Shown piece after piece: positions 27,941-36,685 of a DNA stretch of 49,273 nucleotides. Source of the stretch: Bacteroides mediterraneensis (lineage in GTDB: Bacteria; Bacteroidota; Bacteroidia; Bacteroidales; Bacteroidaceae); assembly GCF_016900355.1 (NCBI RefSeq), contig NZ_JACJKA010000027.1:1-49273 (forward strand), read 5' to 3'. The position numbers and the translations under genes were made by a program. Each line of letters starts with the position of its first letter. The stretch's first letter is position 1. A model generated the notes under the pieces. The model worked only from the letters and a program-made list of their open reading frames with translations. It did not search any database and was not told the DNA's origin.

Positions 27941-30900
27941 CTAAAAATCAACTTGTACACCAAACAAAATTTGTCTCGTAGATGGATAATAATTCTTACT
28001 ACCACCAATAGTACCAGGAGTCAAACCATTTGTTGCAAAAACCGAAGGGTCCACTCCACTATACCTTGTAATTGTAAACAGATTGTTCCCCGTTGCATAC
28101 AAACGTACCTTACGCAAAAACTTTTTATCTATATTCCATGTATAACCAACCGTCATCACATCTAGCTTCATATAATCCCCTTTCTCTATAAAATAATCCG
28201 TCAGCACATTAACTCCCGTAGTAATCAATTTATTGTCTCCATACGCAACTGGCAACACGTTAGCTATCTTACTAGAACTTTGAAGTCCATAATACATTTC
28301 ATGCACATTGAAAATATCGAATCCAAAAGCCCCACGAAAATAAAGCGTCATATCCCAATTTTTGTAGTTAAAAGTATTTGTCAATGAAGCTGTAAACTTA
28401 GGTAGTCCATTACCCGTGATACACTTGTCGTTTTCGGTAGCCTCACTGATAGGTATTTTTTCATTTTCTTTACTCCATACCAACCAATCACCTTTATCAT
28501 CTACTCCGGCATAACGATAGGTTCGAAAATTACCAATACGTTCTCCTTCACTGATACGTTGTAAATATCCAGGATTATTAGGCGAAGGCATATTACAAGT
28601 GTCCCAATATGGATTCCCATTATATGTATCATTTGAAAAACGTACAAACTTATTATTATTTGTGGCTCCTACAAAACCGATAGAATATGAAAAGTCTTTT
28701 GTTTTAACAGCATTAATATTCAATTCAATCTCTATCCCCGTATTGCGCATTGTACCTACATTCACAAAGGTGGTAGAAAACAAATAAGGGGGAACAGGTA
28801 CCGTATAATTACCAAGTAAATCTTGCTGTTTTCGATGATAGTAATTAACTGTTCCTGACAACCTTCTATTAAATAAAGTAAAATCCAATCCGACATTCCA
28901 GTTTATTCCTTTCTCCCACTTCAGGTCTGGGTTTACATTCTTATCTGGTCCCCAAACCTGATAGTACACTCCGTTATAATTGGCATAACCAAAACCTTTA
29001 TACGTAGCCAACGAATTATAGCTTCCAAAATTCTGATTCCCTGTCACGCCTATATCACCTCTCAATTTAAAATCATCTATCCAAGCAATATCTTTCATAA
29101 ATGTTTCTTCACTCATACGCCATCCTAACGAGGCAGCAGGGAAAGTACCCCATTTATTATTATTCCCAAATTTGGAGGAACCCTCATAACGTAACGAAAA
29201 GGTCATCAAATAACGACTTAGATAGTCATACGTGATACGACCAAAAAAAGCAATCAGCTTTGAATCATTACGGTAACTTGACATTCCATTCCGACCTTCC
29301 TCCAAATTGTACGTACCATTACCTAAATTATTATAAAGAAAGACATCTGAAGAGAAATCTTTATTGTCTGCACTCAATCCATTCGACATCCAATATTGAT
29401 AAGAATACCCTCCCATAAAATTTAAATTATGTCCATTAGTTTTTAAGCCATAATTTACAAGCCATTCCAAACTTTCCTGACGATCCTTTGAATACGACTG
29501 ACTTGCTTCCCCTTTTCGTCCATTATTAATTTCAGTGGTAGCTGTAGAAGGAATAAACCAATAATAAGTATTATCATTTATCTGCTGAGCCAATGTTATC
29601 TGGGTTGTCAGTGAATGTGTACTTGACAGATTATCACTTAATAAAGGCAAAAGATTTAATTTAGCTGTAATATCCCAAGAAAGCCATTTTAACTCATCAT
29701 AACTTTTCTCCAATAGTTGTTTCTCAACTGGATTATAATTATTTGTATAAAGGTTCTGACTATTGAAGTTATAAAATGTACGTCCAGTCGGATCTTCTGG
29801 GTCGTAAACAGGAGCCGTAGGATTAGCTGCCAAAGCTACATCAAACACTCCCCAATCCGCATTATTTTTATTAATCACACGAGGAGCTATATTACCAATG
29901 AAATTAAATAAGCCATTTTTGCTCGTGTGACTGAATGACATACGCGTCCCCCATTCCTTACGGTCTGAACGTAAATCGATTCCATGAGCTTTTCTAAAAT
30001 CCAAGGAAATACGATAATTATTGCGCATATTACCCCCAGATAAGGCAAGTGTATGAGATTGTGAGAAACCTGTACGACTCACTTCATCCATCCAATCAGT
30101 ATCCGACCCAAAATCAGTTCCACCTTGAGGAACCCGCAATTTCCGGTATTCTGCTGCACTCATCGATTTCAAACGGTTCTCTATAAAATTCCATCCTACA
30201 TATCCCGAATAAGATGTATGAATAGACCCATCTCTTGCTCCTTTCTTTGTAGTAATCAAAATTACCCCATTGCTTCCACGAGTTCCATAAATTGCAGAAG
30301 CTGCTCCATCTTTCAGTACATCGATAGATTCAATATCATTACTATTTACACTATAAATATTTCCTCCTATGACTCCATCAATCACGACTAAAGGTCCTGT
30401 TCCAGCACTAATAGATGTAATACCACGTACCTGAATACTGGACATATTATTTGGATCGCCCACGGCAGTATTATCAATCTGTACCCCAGCAACTTTACCC
30501 TGAATCTGCAAAGCTGGATCTACAGTCCCAATACTAAGAAAATCCTTATTAGACACATGGCTGATAGCTGAAGTCACCTCCTTTTTGTCCATACTTCCAT
30601 AACCTATCACAACAACCTCTTCCAACATCTCCGTATCTTCGGACAATACGACTTTCACATCATTTTGGTTTCCCACTTTAATTTCTCTCGAAGAAAATCC
30701 AATATAACTGACCTGCAACGTAGCATTTTGAGGAACCTTCAATGTAAATTTTCCGTTTACATCAGTAATTGTACCCATAGAAGGTCGTCCCTTCACTGTC
30801 ACATTAGCCCCAATAATCGGCTCTCCCTTCTCATCTTTTACGCTACCAGCAATCGTTTTATCCACATCCATGGGAGTATCGGTAGATTGTAATGGCAAAA

Positions 30901-31237
30901 TCATAATCACATTACCAGAAACTTTATACGTCAGATTTAATTTTGTCAATTCTTTAACCAATAAAATCTTCAGTTCTGTATTTTGAACAGAAATCGTCAC
31001 ATTTCCTTTCCCCTTGATTTCTGCATCCCGATAAGAGAATCGATAGGAGGTTTGTTTTTCAATCGCACTGAACAATTCCTTAACAGAAGCATTGCGCAGC
31101 TTCACGGTTACTGTACCCGTCTGGGCAGAAGTGCCAACAAATGCAAACATACACAAAGAAATCAAAGCAGTGCGCAGATTCAAGCGTTTTTTAGTACCTT
31201 TGTACTCTAAATCAATTGATTGTTTTGTGGTTTTCAT
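27941..31237 (-). CDS. SusC/RagA-family TonB-dependent transporter with STN signalling domain
   Basis: This 1098-residue transporter starts with a basic stretch and signal peptide (to about residue 39, ending TSAQ). An STN (secretin/TonB N-terminal) domain follows (about 42-112, TVTVKLRNASVKELFSAIEK region), then a carboxypeptidase-like domain (about 128-205), plug (about 210-330) and barrel ending in VDF. In FecA-like systems the STN domain contacts the FecR anti-sigma factor, and fecR and an ECF sigma gene lie directly upstream here. Import should therefore be coupled to its own induction. Partners are SusD and GH31 downstream. Confidence 0.95.
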   Translation of the reverse strand: MKTTKQSIDLEYKGTKKRLNLRTALISLCMFAFVGTSAQTGTVTVKLRNASVKELFSAIEKQTSYRFSYRDAEIKGKGNVTISVQNTELKILLVKELTKLNLTYKVSGNVIMILPLQSTDTPMDVDKTIAGSVKDEKGEPIIGANVTVKGRPSMGTITDVNGKFTLKVPQNATLQVSYIGFSSREIKVGNQNDVKVVLSEDTEMLEEVVVIGYGSMDKKEVTSAISHVSNKDFLSIGTVDPALQIQGKVAGVQIDNTAVGDPNNMSSIQVRGITSISAGTGPLVVIDGVIGGNIYSVNSNDIESIDVLKDGAASAIYGTRGSNGVILITTKKGARDGSIHTSYSGYVGWNFIENRLKSMSAAEYRKLRVPQGGTDFGSDTDWMDEVSRTGFSQSHTLALSGGNMRNNYRISLDFRKAHGIDLRSDRKEWGTRMSFSHTSKNGLFNFIGNIAPRVINKNNADWGVFDVALAANPTAPVYDPEDPTGRTFYNFNSQNLYTNNYNPVEKQLLEKSYDELKWLSWDITAKLNLLPLLSDNLSSTHSLTTQITLAQQINDNTYYWFIPSTATTEINNGRKGEASQSYSKDRQESLEWLVNYGLKTNGHNLNFMGGYSYQYWMSNGLSADNKDFSSDVFLYNNLGNGTYNLEEGRNGMSSYRNDSKLIAFFGRITYDYLSRYLMTFSLRYEGSSKFGNNNKWGTFPAASLGWRMSEETFMKDIAWIDDFKLRGDIGVTGNQNFGSYNSLATYKGFGYANYNGVYYQVWGPDKNVNPDLKWEKGINWNVGLDFTLFNRRLSGTVNYYHRKQQDLLGNYTVPVPPYLFSTTFVNVGTMRNTGIEIELNINAVKTKDFSYSIGFVGATNNNKFVRFSNDTYNGNPYWDTCNMPSPNNPGYLQRISEGERIGNFRTYRYAGVDDKGDWLVWSKENEKIPISEATENDKCITGNGLPKFTASLTNTFNYKNWDMTLYFRGAFGFDIFNVHEMYYGLQSSSKIANVLPVAYGDNKLITTGVNVLTDYFIEKGDYMKLDVMTVGYTWNIDKKFLRKVRLYATGNNLFTITRYSGVDPSVFATNGLTPGTIGGSKNYYPSTRQILFGVQVDF

Positions 31238-31315
31238 AAATTCATAACAAATTAAGGTTTTAGTTTCTTACTATGTTCCACCATAGTTTTAATTCAGGAC
31301 TAAGCCTTTTTCACG

Positions 31316-31343
31316 CCCTGGATAATTTGCCGATTATCCGGGG
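31316..31343 (-). terminator. stem-loop between fecR and susC
   Basis: CCCTGGATAA (31316-31325) pairs with TTATCCGGGG (31334-31343), with one mismatch, in the 158-nt gap. It may end the sigma-fecR transcript. The remaining sequence to 31238 would then hold the ECF-dependent susC promoter, whose motif cannot be recognised. Confidence 0.5.
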
Positions 31344-31395
31344 CCTTTGTTTTTCGTTTCATGTCTTCATACATTTCGGGTTTAAAGGTTAATAA

Positions 31396-32400
31396 CTATT
31401 TTAGAGTTTGAATAAAAATCACTCCGTCTTCATTTGTATACTTGAACTTATAATGATATTTCAACACACGCATGATATTTTCTATATTTTCATCGTCAAA
31501 CGTACCCGTATACACATCGTTCAACAAAGCCTCATCATCCACAGAGAAACTGACCGCAAACTTTCTGGACAAACAACGGAACACGTCACCTAACGGTTCA
31601 CTACGGAATACCAGTTCCTTGTTCATCCAAGCCGTTTCCATCTTATTACTGGTCTTCTTATGCAACAAATCTCCCGTACGTTTGTTATACACCACTTTCT
31701 CATTGGGTTTCACACGAATACTCCGATAAGGCGGCTGCGCAGTGGCTACATCCACACTACCCTCAACGAGCGACATCTCCACAATATCTTTTGTTTCATA
31801 CGCATATACATTAAATTTTGTACCCAATACGGTAATGTCCATATAACCTGTACCTACTGTAAACTTCTTTTCCGTATCTTTCTTTACCTCAAAAAATCCT
31901 TCTCCACTCAATGCAACCTTACGGTCATTCCGCCCAAAATCCTGACTATAGGTCAAAGAAGATTTGGCATTCAGATGCACAATGGTTCCATCGGGAAGAG
32001 TGACAAGCGACTTGCCATAATCACCCGAACGTATCACCACATTCTGTTCAGCCAACGCATTGATTTCGTTCCGCTGCATAAAAGTCAAGACTGTCAAGCT
32101 TCCAGCAATGAGCAACAACAGAGAAGCAGCAATCTGCATCCAGTAGCGTTTCAGGGTGAAACGAGACTTCACTTCTTCCGAGCGAATGTGCAATCCTTCG
32201 TAGAGCATTTCCATTTTTTCTTCCGACAAAGGAGAATAATCTTCAAACTTTTCCCAGTCTGCTTCTATAATCTGTTTCAGCTCCACATCGGATATACTAT
32301 CCATACGGGTTCGCAAATCCTGAAATTCCGCCGGCGTGATGTCACCGGAACGGAACTTGTGTAACAATCCTGATACCTTATCGTTTATTTGTGCATTCAT
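31396..32400 (-). CDS. FecR-family anti-sigma factor
   Basis: This 334-residue inner-membrane protein has a cytoplasmic N-terminal part (1-85), one membrane segment (about 88-106, IAASLLLLIAGSLTVLTF), a periplasmic FecR domain (about 120-220, with GEGFFEVKKD and LGTKFNVYAY) and a C-terminal DUF4974-like domain (about 255-334) that usually binds the STN domain. It would hold the sigma factor until the SusC signal arrives. It starts 89 nt after the sigma gene on the same strand. Confidence 0.93.
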   Translation of the reverse strand: MNAQINDKVSGLLHKFRSGDITPAEFQDLRTRMDSISDVELKQIIEADWEKFEDYSPLSEEKMEMLYEGLHIRSEEVKSRFTLKRYWMQIAASLLLLIAGSLTVLTFMQRNEINALAEQNVVIRSGDYGKSLVTLPDGTIVHLNAKSSLTYSQDFGRNDRKVALSGEGFFEVKKDTEKKFTVGTGYMDITVLGTKFNVYAYETKDIVEMSLVEGSVDVATAQPPYRSIRVKPNEKVVYNKRTGDLLHKKTSNKMETAWMNKELVFRSEPLGDVFRCLSRKFAVSFSVDDEALLNDVYTGTFDDENIENIMRVLKYHYKFKYTNEDGVIFIQTLK

Positions 32401-32489
32401 AAACTTATTTCGTTTGTTTATGGGTAATATCCAATAAGGGCAGATTTATAACATATCGAATTGTATGTTTTAAAGCATAGAATGAATTT

Positions 32490-33056
32490 TTACGCCAAAA
32501 ACAGAAGTAACAAGGGATAATATTGGCGTAATTCCGTACGAAGTATCTTCAAAGCAACAGACAACTGATTACGTACTACCTGCTCGGTAACTGATAGTTT
32601 TTCAGAAATCTCTGCAACCGACATACCATATTCTTTATTGAATTCAAAAATTTCCCGTTGACGAGGAGAAAGATGCTGTTTGGCTTTCTCCAAAGCTTTT
32701 ACAAAACGGTCAAAATCCAGTTCATCAGGAATTTCATTAGCAGGAGAAGCCAGTTTATCCCGGTATTCCACATATTCTTCCATCGACGGATTGTGAATCT
32801 GCCTCCTCAGTTCTTTCAGCAGAAAATGATAGGCTATAGTAAAAAGATAGGATTTGAAAGACTCTTCAGGCTTCAGATGTTCTCGGTTGGTCCAAATGCG
32901 AAAAAAAGTTTCCTGTACCACGTCATCAGTCGCTTCTTCCGACTTGAGATACTGAAACACGAATCGATATAGTCTGGACACCCACAGTTCATAGAGTTGC
33001 TTATAAGCACGCTCTGAGCCAGATTTCACAGCCAATATCAAATCTTCTTCTTGCAT
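32490..33056 (-). CDS. ECF RNA polymerase sigma factor
   Basis: This 188-residue sigma-70-family factor of the extracytoplasmic type has region 2 (about 20-85, with DDVVQETFFRIW) and region 4 (about 125-175, LSPRQREIFEFNKEYG and helix-turn-helix SVAEISEKLSVTEQVVRNQL). It should drive the downstream susC-susD-GH31 genes when released by FecR. It has a GGAGAAG site and a minus-strand -7 match, TAATTTTG (33088-33095). It is divergent from the toxin-antitoxin pair. The C-terminal LLLLF tail is hydrophobic, as in many Bacteroidota relatives. Confidence 0.94.
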   Translation of the reverse strand: MQEEDLILAVKSGSERAYKQLYELWVSRLYRFVFQYLKSEEATDDVVQETFFRIWTNREHLKPEESFKSYLFTIAYHFLLKELRRQIHNPSMEEYVEYRDKLASPANEIPDELDFDRFVKALEKAKQHLSPRQREIFEFNKEYGMSVAEISEKLSVTEQVVRNQLSVALKILRTELRQYYPLLLLFLA

Positions 33057-33160
33057 CCTCGTTTTACTTCTCCAAAGATTAGATGTGCAAAATTACATTT
33101 TTACACGAAAGATAAAAATTTTTCAGAAAAATAATCCAGACTAAATTTACAAAATATACA

Positions 33161-33191
33161 TTGTATACATTATATATATTTTCTATCTTTG
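33161..33191 (+). promoter_or_regulatory. promoter and candidate operator of the toxin-antitoxin pair
   Basis: TTG (33161-33163) and TATCTTTG (33184-33191) are 20 nt apart, fitting -33 and -7 elements. The sequence around the -33 includes overlapping palindromic TATACA/TGTATA units (about 33155-33175). These may be the operator for self-repression by the antitoxin or the complex. Confidence 0.6.
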
Positions 33192-33217
33192 CAAAGAACC
33201 TCTAAAGAATAAAAACG

Positions 33218-33532
33218 ATGGCTACAATTACATTACCTAAGAAGAGAAAGAATATTGATTTACCGATAGATACATTACAGAAGTTATCTATCATGGCCGC
33301 TGCGCAAGGGAAAAGTCTAAAAGCTTTTATCGAAAGCCTATTGATTTCAAAAGCTGAAACTTTAAAGATTGAAATTTCCAATCCAAGTCCAAGCGGTGAC
33401 GAGTATTTTACAGATTCCGACAATTTAGCCGAAATTGAGAAACGGGCAAAAGCATATAAAGAAAGTAAAGGTAAAGATAAAATCACCTTACGTTCAGCAG
33501 AGGAAATTACTAATTTTATAAATAACCTCTGA
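33218..33532 (+). CDS. antitoxin, ribbon-helix-helix-like
   Basis: This 104-residue protein precedes a RelE/YoeB-type toxin by one base. Residues about 12-48 (ITLPK... to AFIESLL) fit a strand plus two helices as in ribbon-helix-helix DNA-binding domains. The charged C-terminal half (about 60-104) is likely to wrap the toxin. It should neutralise the toxin and repress the pair's promoter. The family assignment rests mainly on position and layout; a Phd/YefM-like fold is less likely. Confidence 0.72.
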   Translation: MATITLPKKRKNIDLPIDTLQKLSIMAAAQGKSLKAFIESLLISKAETLKIEISNPSPSGDEYFTDSDNLAEIEKRAKAYKESKGKDKITLRSAEEITNFINNL

Positions 33533-33533
33533 T

Positions 33534-33809
33534 ATGGCATACACCATCCAATTGGAACGTAGAGCAGTCAAAGATATAGAAGAATTAAAGAAATCCGGGA
33601 ATAAAGCAACTATTGAAAAAATAAAGAACCTACTCATTGAACTGGCAGAACACCCTACTACAGGAACAGGACAAGTGGAAGCCCTGAAAGGCAATTTATC
33701 CAGATTTTGGAGTAGAAGAATAGACAAATTCAACCGTCTTATCTATACAATTGAAGAAGAAATAGTGACTGTTATAGTGATTTCTGCAAAGGGACATTAC
33801 GGGAAATAA
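33534..33809 (+). CDS. RelE/YoeB-family toxin (mRNA interferase-like)
   Basis: This 91-residue protein has the YoeB/Txe pattern: GTGQVEALKGNLSRFWSRR (about 43-61; key GTG...E.LKG.LS..WSRRI), then RLIYTIEE and a C-terminal KGHYG with the histidine-tyrosine pair. Such toxins bind the ribosome and cut mRNA. Length is normal and no key residue seems missing. It is translated from the antitoxin mRNA after a one-base gap. Confidence 0.88.
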   Translation: MAYTIQLERRAVKDIEELKKSGNKATIEKIKNLLIELAEHPTTGTGQVEALKGNLSRFWSRRIDKFNRLIYTIEEEIVTVIVISAKGHYGK

Positions 33810-33890
33810 TATGCTTACAGCCCTCCTTTCCTATTCCTACTACTTATTCCTCCTTCCCTCCTTACATTTTCTTCCAAACTCACTAATATA

Positions 33891-33982
33891 TTCTCTGTCC
33901 CACAGTTTGGGATTTGTATCCCACAGTGTGAAATATGTATCCCACACTGTGGTTTTTGTATTTCACAGTGTGGGACAGAGAA
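33891..33982. repeat. 21-bp tandem repeat within 14-bp terminal inverted repeats
   Basis: Four imperfect 21-bp units (CCCACAG at 33899 and 33920, CCCACAC at 33941, TTCACAG at 33962) are bounded by TTCTCTGTCCCACA (33891-33904) and its perfect complement (33969-33982). CACAGTGTG and CACACTGTG cores can also pair internally. The block lies between the convergent toxin and glmS genes, so it may act as a bidirectional terminator. A minus-strand frame reads it as heptads with a repeated cysteine (PHCEIQK, PQCGIHI, SHCGIQI, PNCGTEN), which I regard as a by-product of the period. Confidence 0.8.
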
Positions 33983-34035
33983 TTTTCCACGGCATTTTAC
34001 CTTTAATGCAAAGATTTTCAAGGAAATAGATGTGA

Positions 34036-35880
34036 TTATTCCACCGTAACCGATTTAGCCAGATTTCGAGGCTGGTCAACATCCATTCCACGACACACAG
34101 CAATGTGATAAGCCAGCAACTGCAAAGGAATGGAAGTGATGAGCGGATCCAAACATTCCAGCGTGGCAGGCAACTCGATGCTGTAATCGGCCAGACTGCG
34201 AATCACGGTATCTCCCTCGGTCACGACAGCCACTACTCTACCCTTACGGGCCTTGATTTCTTGGATATTACTCAGCACTTTTTCGTACAAAGGCGACTGG
34301 GTGGCCACGATAACCACGGGCATCTCGGCATCAATCAGGGCAATAGGACCGTGCTTCATCTCGGCTGCCGGGTAGCCTTCGGCATGGATATAAGAAATTT
34401 CCTTCAGCTTCAAGGCACCTTCCAAAGCTACCGGAAAGGCATAGCCTCGGCCCAGATAAATGAAATTACGGGCGTAAGTAAACATTTTTGAGAAGTCAGC
34501 TATGAAGGGATTCTGCTTCAGCACTGTCCGCATCTTTTCGGGAATCGCCGACAGCTCCTTCACTACCCGATGATACTCCGCTTCCGGAAGTGTACCTTTT
34601 TCACAGCCTAAAGCCAGGGCAAGCAGGGTGAGCACCGTCACCTGTCCGGTGAAAGCTTTGGTGGAAGCCACACCGATTTCAGGGCCCACATGGATATAAG
34701 ACCCGGTATCCGTGGCACGGGCGATAGAGGAACCGACTACATTACAGATGCCATAGATAAAAGCTCCTTGCGATTTAGCCAGTTCGATGGCAGCCAGTGT
34801 GTCGGCCGTCTCTCCGCTTTGGGAGATGGCCATCACCACGTCATCGGAATGGATGACCGGATTGCGGTAACGGAACTCGGAAGCGTATTCCACTTCCACC
34901 GGAATACGGCAGAAACTTTCGAGCAATTGTTTGCCGATGAGTCCCGCATGCCAGGAGGTACCACAGGCCACGATGATAAACCGGCTGGTCCGGAGCAGGC
35001 GTTCTCTGTGGTTCGTGACGGCAGAAAGCGTCACCGTACAGGTATCCGAATTCACCCGACCACGCATACAGTCGCTGATGCAGTCGGGCTGGTCAAAAAT
35101 CTCTTTCAGCATGAAATGAGGGAAACCTCCTTTCTCCAGCTGACCGATGTTCATCGCTACCGTCTGTGCTTCGTGCGGACATTCCACATTGTGCAAATCG
35201 ACTATTTTCAGGGGAGCATCCGCCCGCAGCACGGCAATTTCTCCGTCAGAAAGATACACCACCTGGTCGGTATAGGCCACCATGGGGGTAGCATCGGAAG
35301 CCAGGAAAAATTCGCCTTGCCCCACTCCGACTACCAAGGGACTACTTTTGCGAGCGGCAATAATCTCGTCAGGATGCTTGCAGTCGACCACGGCAATGGC
35401 GTAGGCACCGATGACTTCGCGCAAGGCCAGCTGTACGGCGGTCAACAAATCTAAATTGCCCTGCTGCTGGATGTAACCAATCAACTGCACCAGCACCTCG
35501 GTATCGGTACTGCTCTTGAAGCTGCAACCTTTAGCCTGCAACTTTTCTTTCAGCACGGCATAATTCTCGATAATTCCGTTGTGTACCAATGCCAAATCCC
35601 CGTTCTGGCTGCAATGTGGATGGGCATTCACCGTACTGGGTTCGCCGTGGGTGGCCCATCGCGTATGGGCGATTCCTACGCAGCCGGACAAATCCTGTCC
35701 TTCGGCCGTCCGCTCCAGGTCGGCCACTTTTCCCACGGATTTATACACATTCAACTGATGAGTGTAGCTCATCAAGGCCACTCCGGCACTGTCGTATCCG
35801 CGATACTCCAGACGCTTCAGGCCTTCTACCAATATCGGCCAGGCTTTCCGCCTCCCGATATAACCTACAATTCCACACAT
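34036..35880 (-). CDS. glmS: glutamine-fructose-6-phosphate aminotransferase
   Basis: GlmS makes glucosamine-6-phosphate from fructose-6-phosphate and glutamine, the first step to UDP-GlcNAc. The 614-residue protein has the class II glutaminase domain with nucleophile C2 (MCGIVGYIG) and HTRWATHG (about 86), followed by two SIS domains (about 290-420 and 460-600, with SQSGETADT and AEGYPAAEMKHGPIAL) and the C-terminal PRNLAKSVTVE. Length is normal. It is a single gene, convergent with the toxin pair and divergent from the superoxide dismutase gene. Confidence 0.96.
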   Translation of the reverse strand: MCGIVGYIGRRKAWPILVEGLKRLEYRGYDSAGVALMSYTHQLNVYKSVGKVADLERTAEGQDLSGCVGIAHTRWATHGEPSTVNAHPHCSQNGDLALVHNGIIENYAVLKEKLQAKGCSFKSSTDTEVLVQLIGYIQQQGNLDLLTAVQLALREVIGAYAIAVVDCKHPDEIIAARKSSPLVVGVGQGEFFLASDATPMVAYTDQVVYLSDGEIAVLRADAPLKIVDLHNVECPHEAQTVAMNIGQLEKGGFPHFMLKEIFDQPDCISDCMRGRVNSDTCTVTLSAVTNHRERLLRTSRFIIVACGTSWHAGLIGKQLLESFCRIPVEVEYASEFRYRNPVIHSDDVVMAISQSGETADTLAAIELAKSQGAFIYGICNVVGSSIARATDTGSYIHVGPEIGVASTKAFTGQVTVLTLLALALGCEKGTLPEAEYHRVVKELSAIPEKMRTVLKQNPFIADFSKMFTYARNFIYLGRGYAFPVALEGALKLKEISYIHAEGYPAAEMKHGPIALIDAEMPVVIVATQSPLYEKVLSNIQEIKARKGRVVAVVTEGDTVIRSLADYSIELPATLECLDPLITSIPLQLLAYHIAVCRGMDVDQPRNLAKSVTVE

Positions 35881-36043
35881 AGTAATTTAACCTAAAAATA
35901 TAATAGAAATCAACCTAATCTGTTTGCGAAATTACGATTTCCCCTAAAAAAGCCGAATATTCGTCACACTTTTTCAAACTAAATCCCGATTTTTATCGTA
36001 AATTAGAGGCAGATAAATTATCCACCTTTAAATCAAAAAGACA

Positions 36044-36616
36044 ATGAAACATTCACTTCCTGCACTTCCGTACCAACTGGATGAGCTGGCACCGAAAATG
36101 AGTAAAGAAACCTTGGAATATCATTACGGAAAGCATCTGCAAACGTACATTGACAACCTCAACAAACTGATTGCCGGTACGCCGTTTGAAGATAATAGTC
36201 TGCAACAGATTGTGCTGGAGGCAGAAGGCCCCGTATTCAACAACGCGGCCCAGACGTGGAACCACACGTTTTTCTTCGACACACTGACTCCGCATCAGCT
36301 GGAAATGCCTCAACCGCTGGCCGATGCACTGGCACGCGACTTCGGGTCAGTAGAAGCCTTCAAGGAAAAGTTCACACAGGCAGCGACCACACTGTTCGGC
36401 TCCGGATGGACCTGGCTGGCAAGCGACAAAGACGGACACTTGTCCATCGTCAGTGAATCAAATGCCGGGAATCCGCTCAAAAAAGGGCTGAAACCGTTGC
36501 TGGTTATCGATGTATGGGAACACGCCTATTACATTGACTACCGCAACCGACGGGCGGCCTACATTGAAGCCTTCTGGGGACTGGTCAACTGGGCCAAAGT
36601 CGGAGCACGGCTCTAA
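36044..36616 (+). CDS. sodB: superoxide dismutase, Fe/Mn type
   Basis: This 190-residue enzyme converts superoxide to oxygen and peroxide. Metal ligands are visible as H27 (LEYHYGKH), the histidine in TWNHTFF (about 74), and D and H in DVWEHAYY (about 156-160). AAQTWNH, with glutamine before TWNH, is the iron-type pattern; Bacteroides enzymes are often cambialistic. There is no signal peptide, so it is cytosolic. It is monocistronic and followed by a strong terminator. Confidence 0.95.
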   Translation: MKHSLPALPYQLDELAPKMSKETLEYHYGKHLQTYIDNLNKLIAGTPFEDNSLQQIVLEAEGPVFNNAAQTWNHTFFFDTLTPHQLEMPQPLADALARDFGSVEAFKEKFTQAATTLFGSGWTWLASDKDGHLSIVSESNAGNPLKKGLKPLLVIDVWEHAYYIDYRNRRAAYIEAFWGLVNWAKVGARL

Positions 36617-36623
36617 AAAATAA

Positions 36624-36657
36624 ATCGGGGCTTCCGGTCACTGCCGGAGGCCCCGAT
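36624..36657. terminator. bidirectional terminator between sodB and the export operon
   Basis: ATCGGGGCTTCCGG (36624-36637) pairs with CCGGAGGCCCCGAT (36644-36657), with one G-U pair and a six-base loop. A-rich sequence precedes it, which becomes a T-run on the minus strand. It lies between convergent genes and can serve both. Confidence 0.85.
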
Positions 36658-36685
36658 AAGTTATAGACTTACACACACTGAAATA

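Noticed and set aside
33155..33175. Short palindromic run as a CRISPR-like or phage attachment site
   Set aside because: It is only a few short TATACA units in AT-rich promoter DNA and better fits an operator.
33811..34029. Reading frames over the 21-bp repeat with heptad patterns on both strands
   Set aside because: The periodic residues follow from a 21-bp DNA repeat, and no translation signals were seen.
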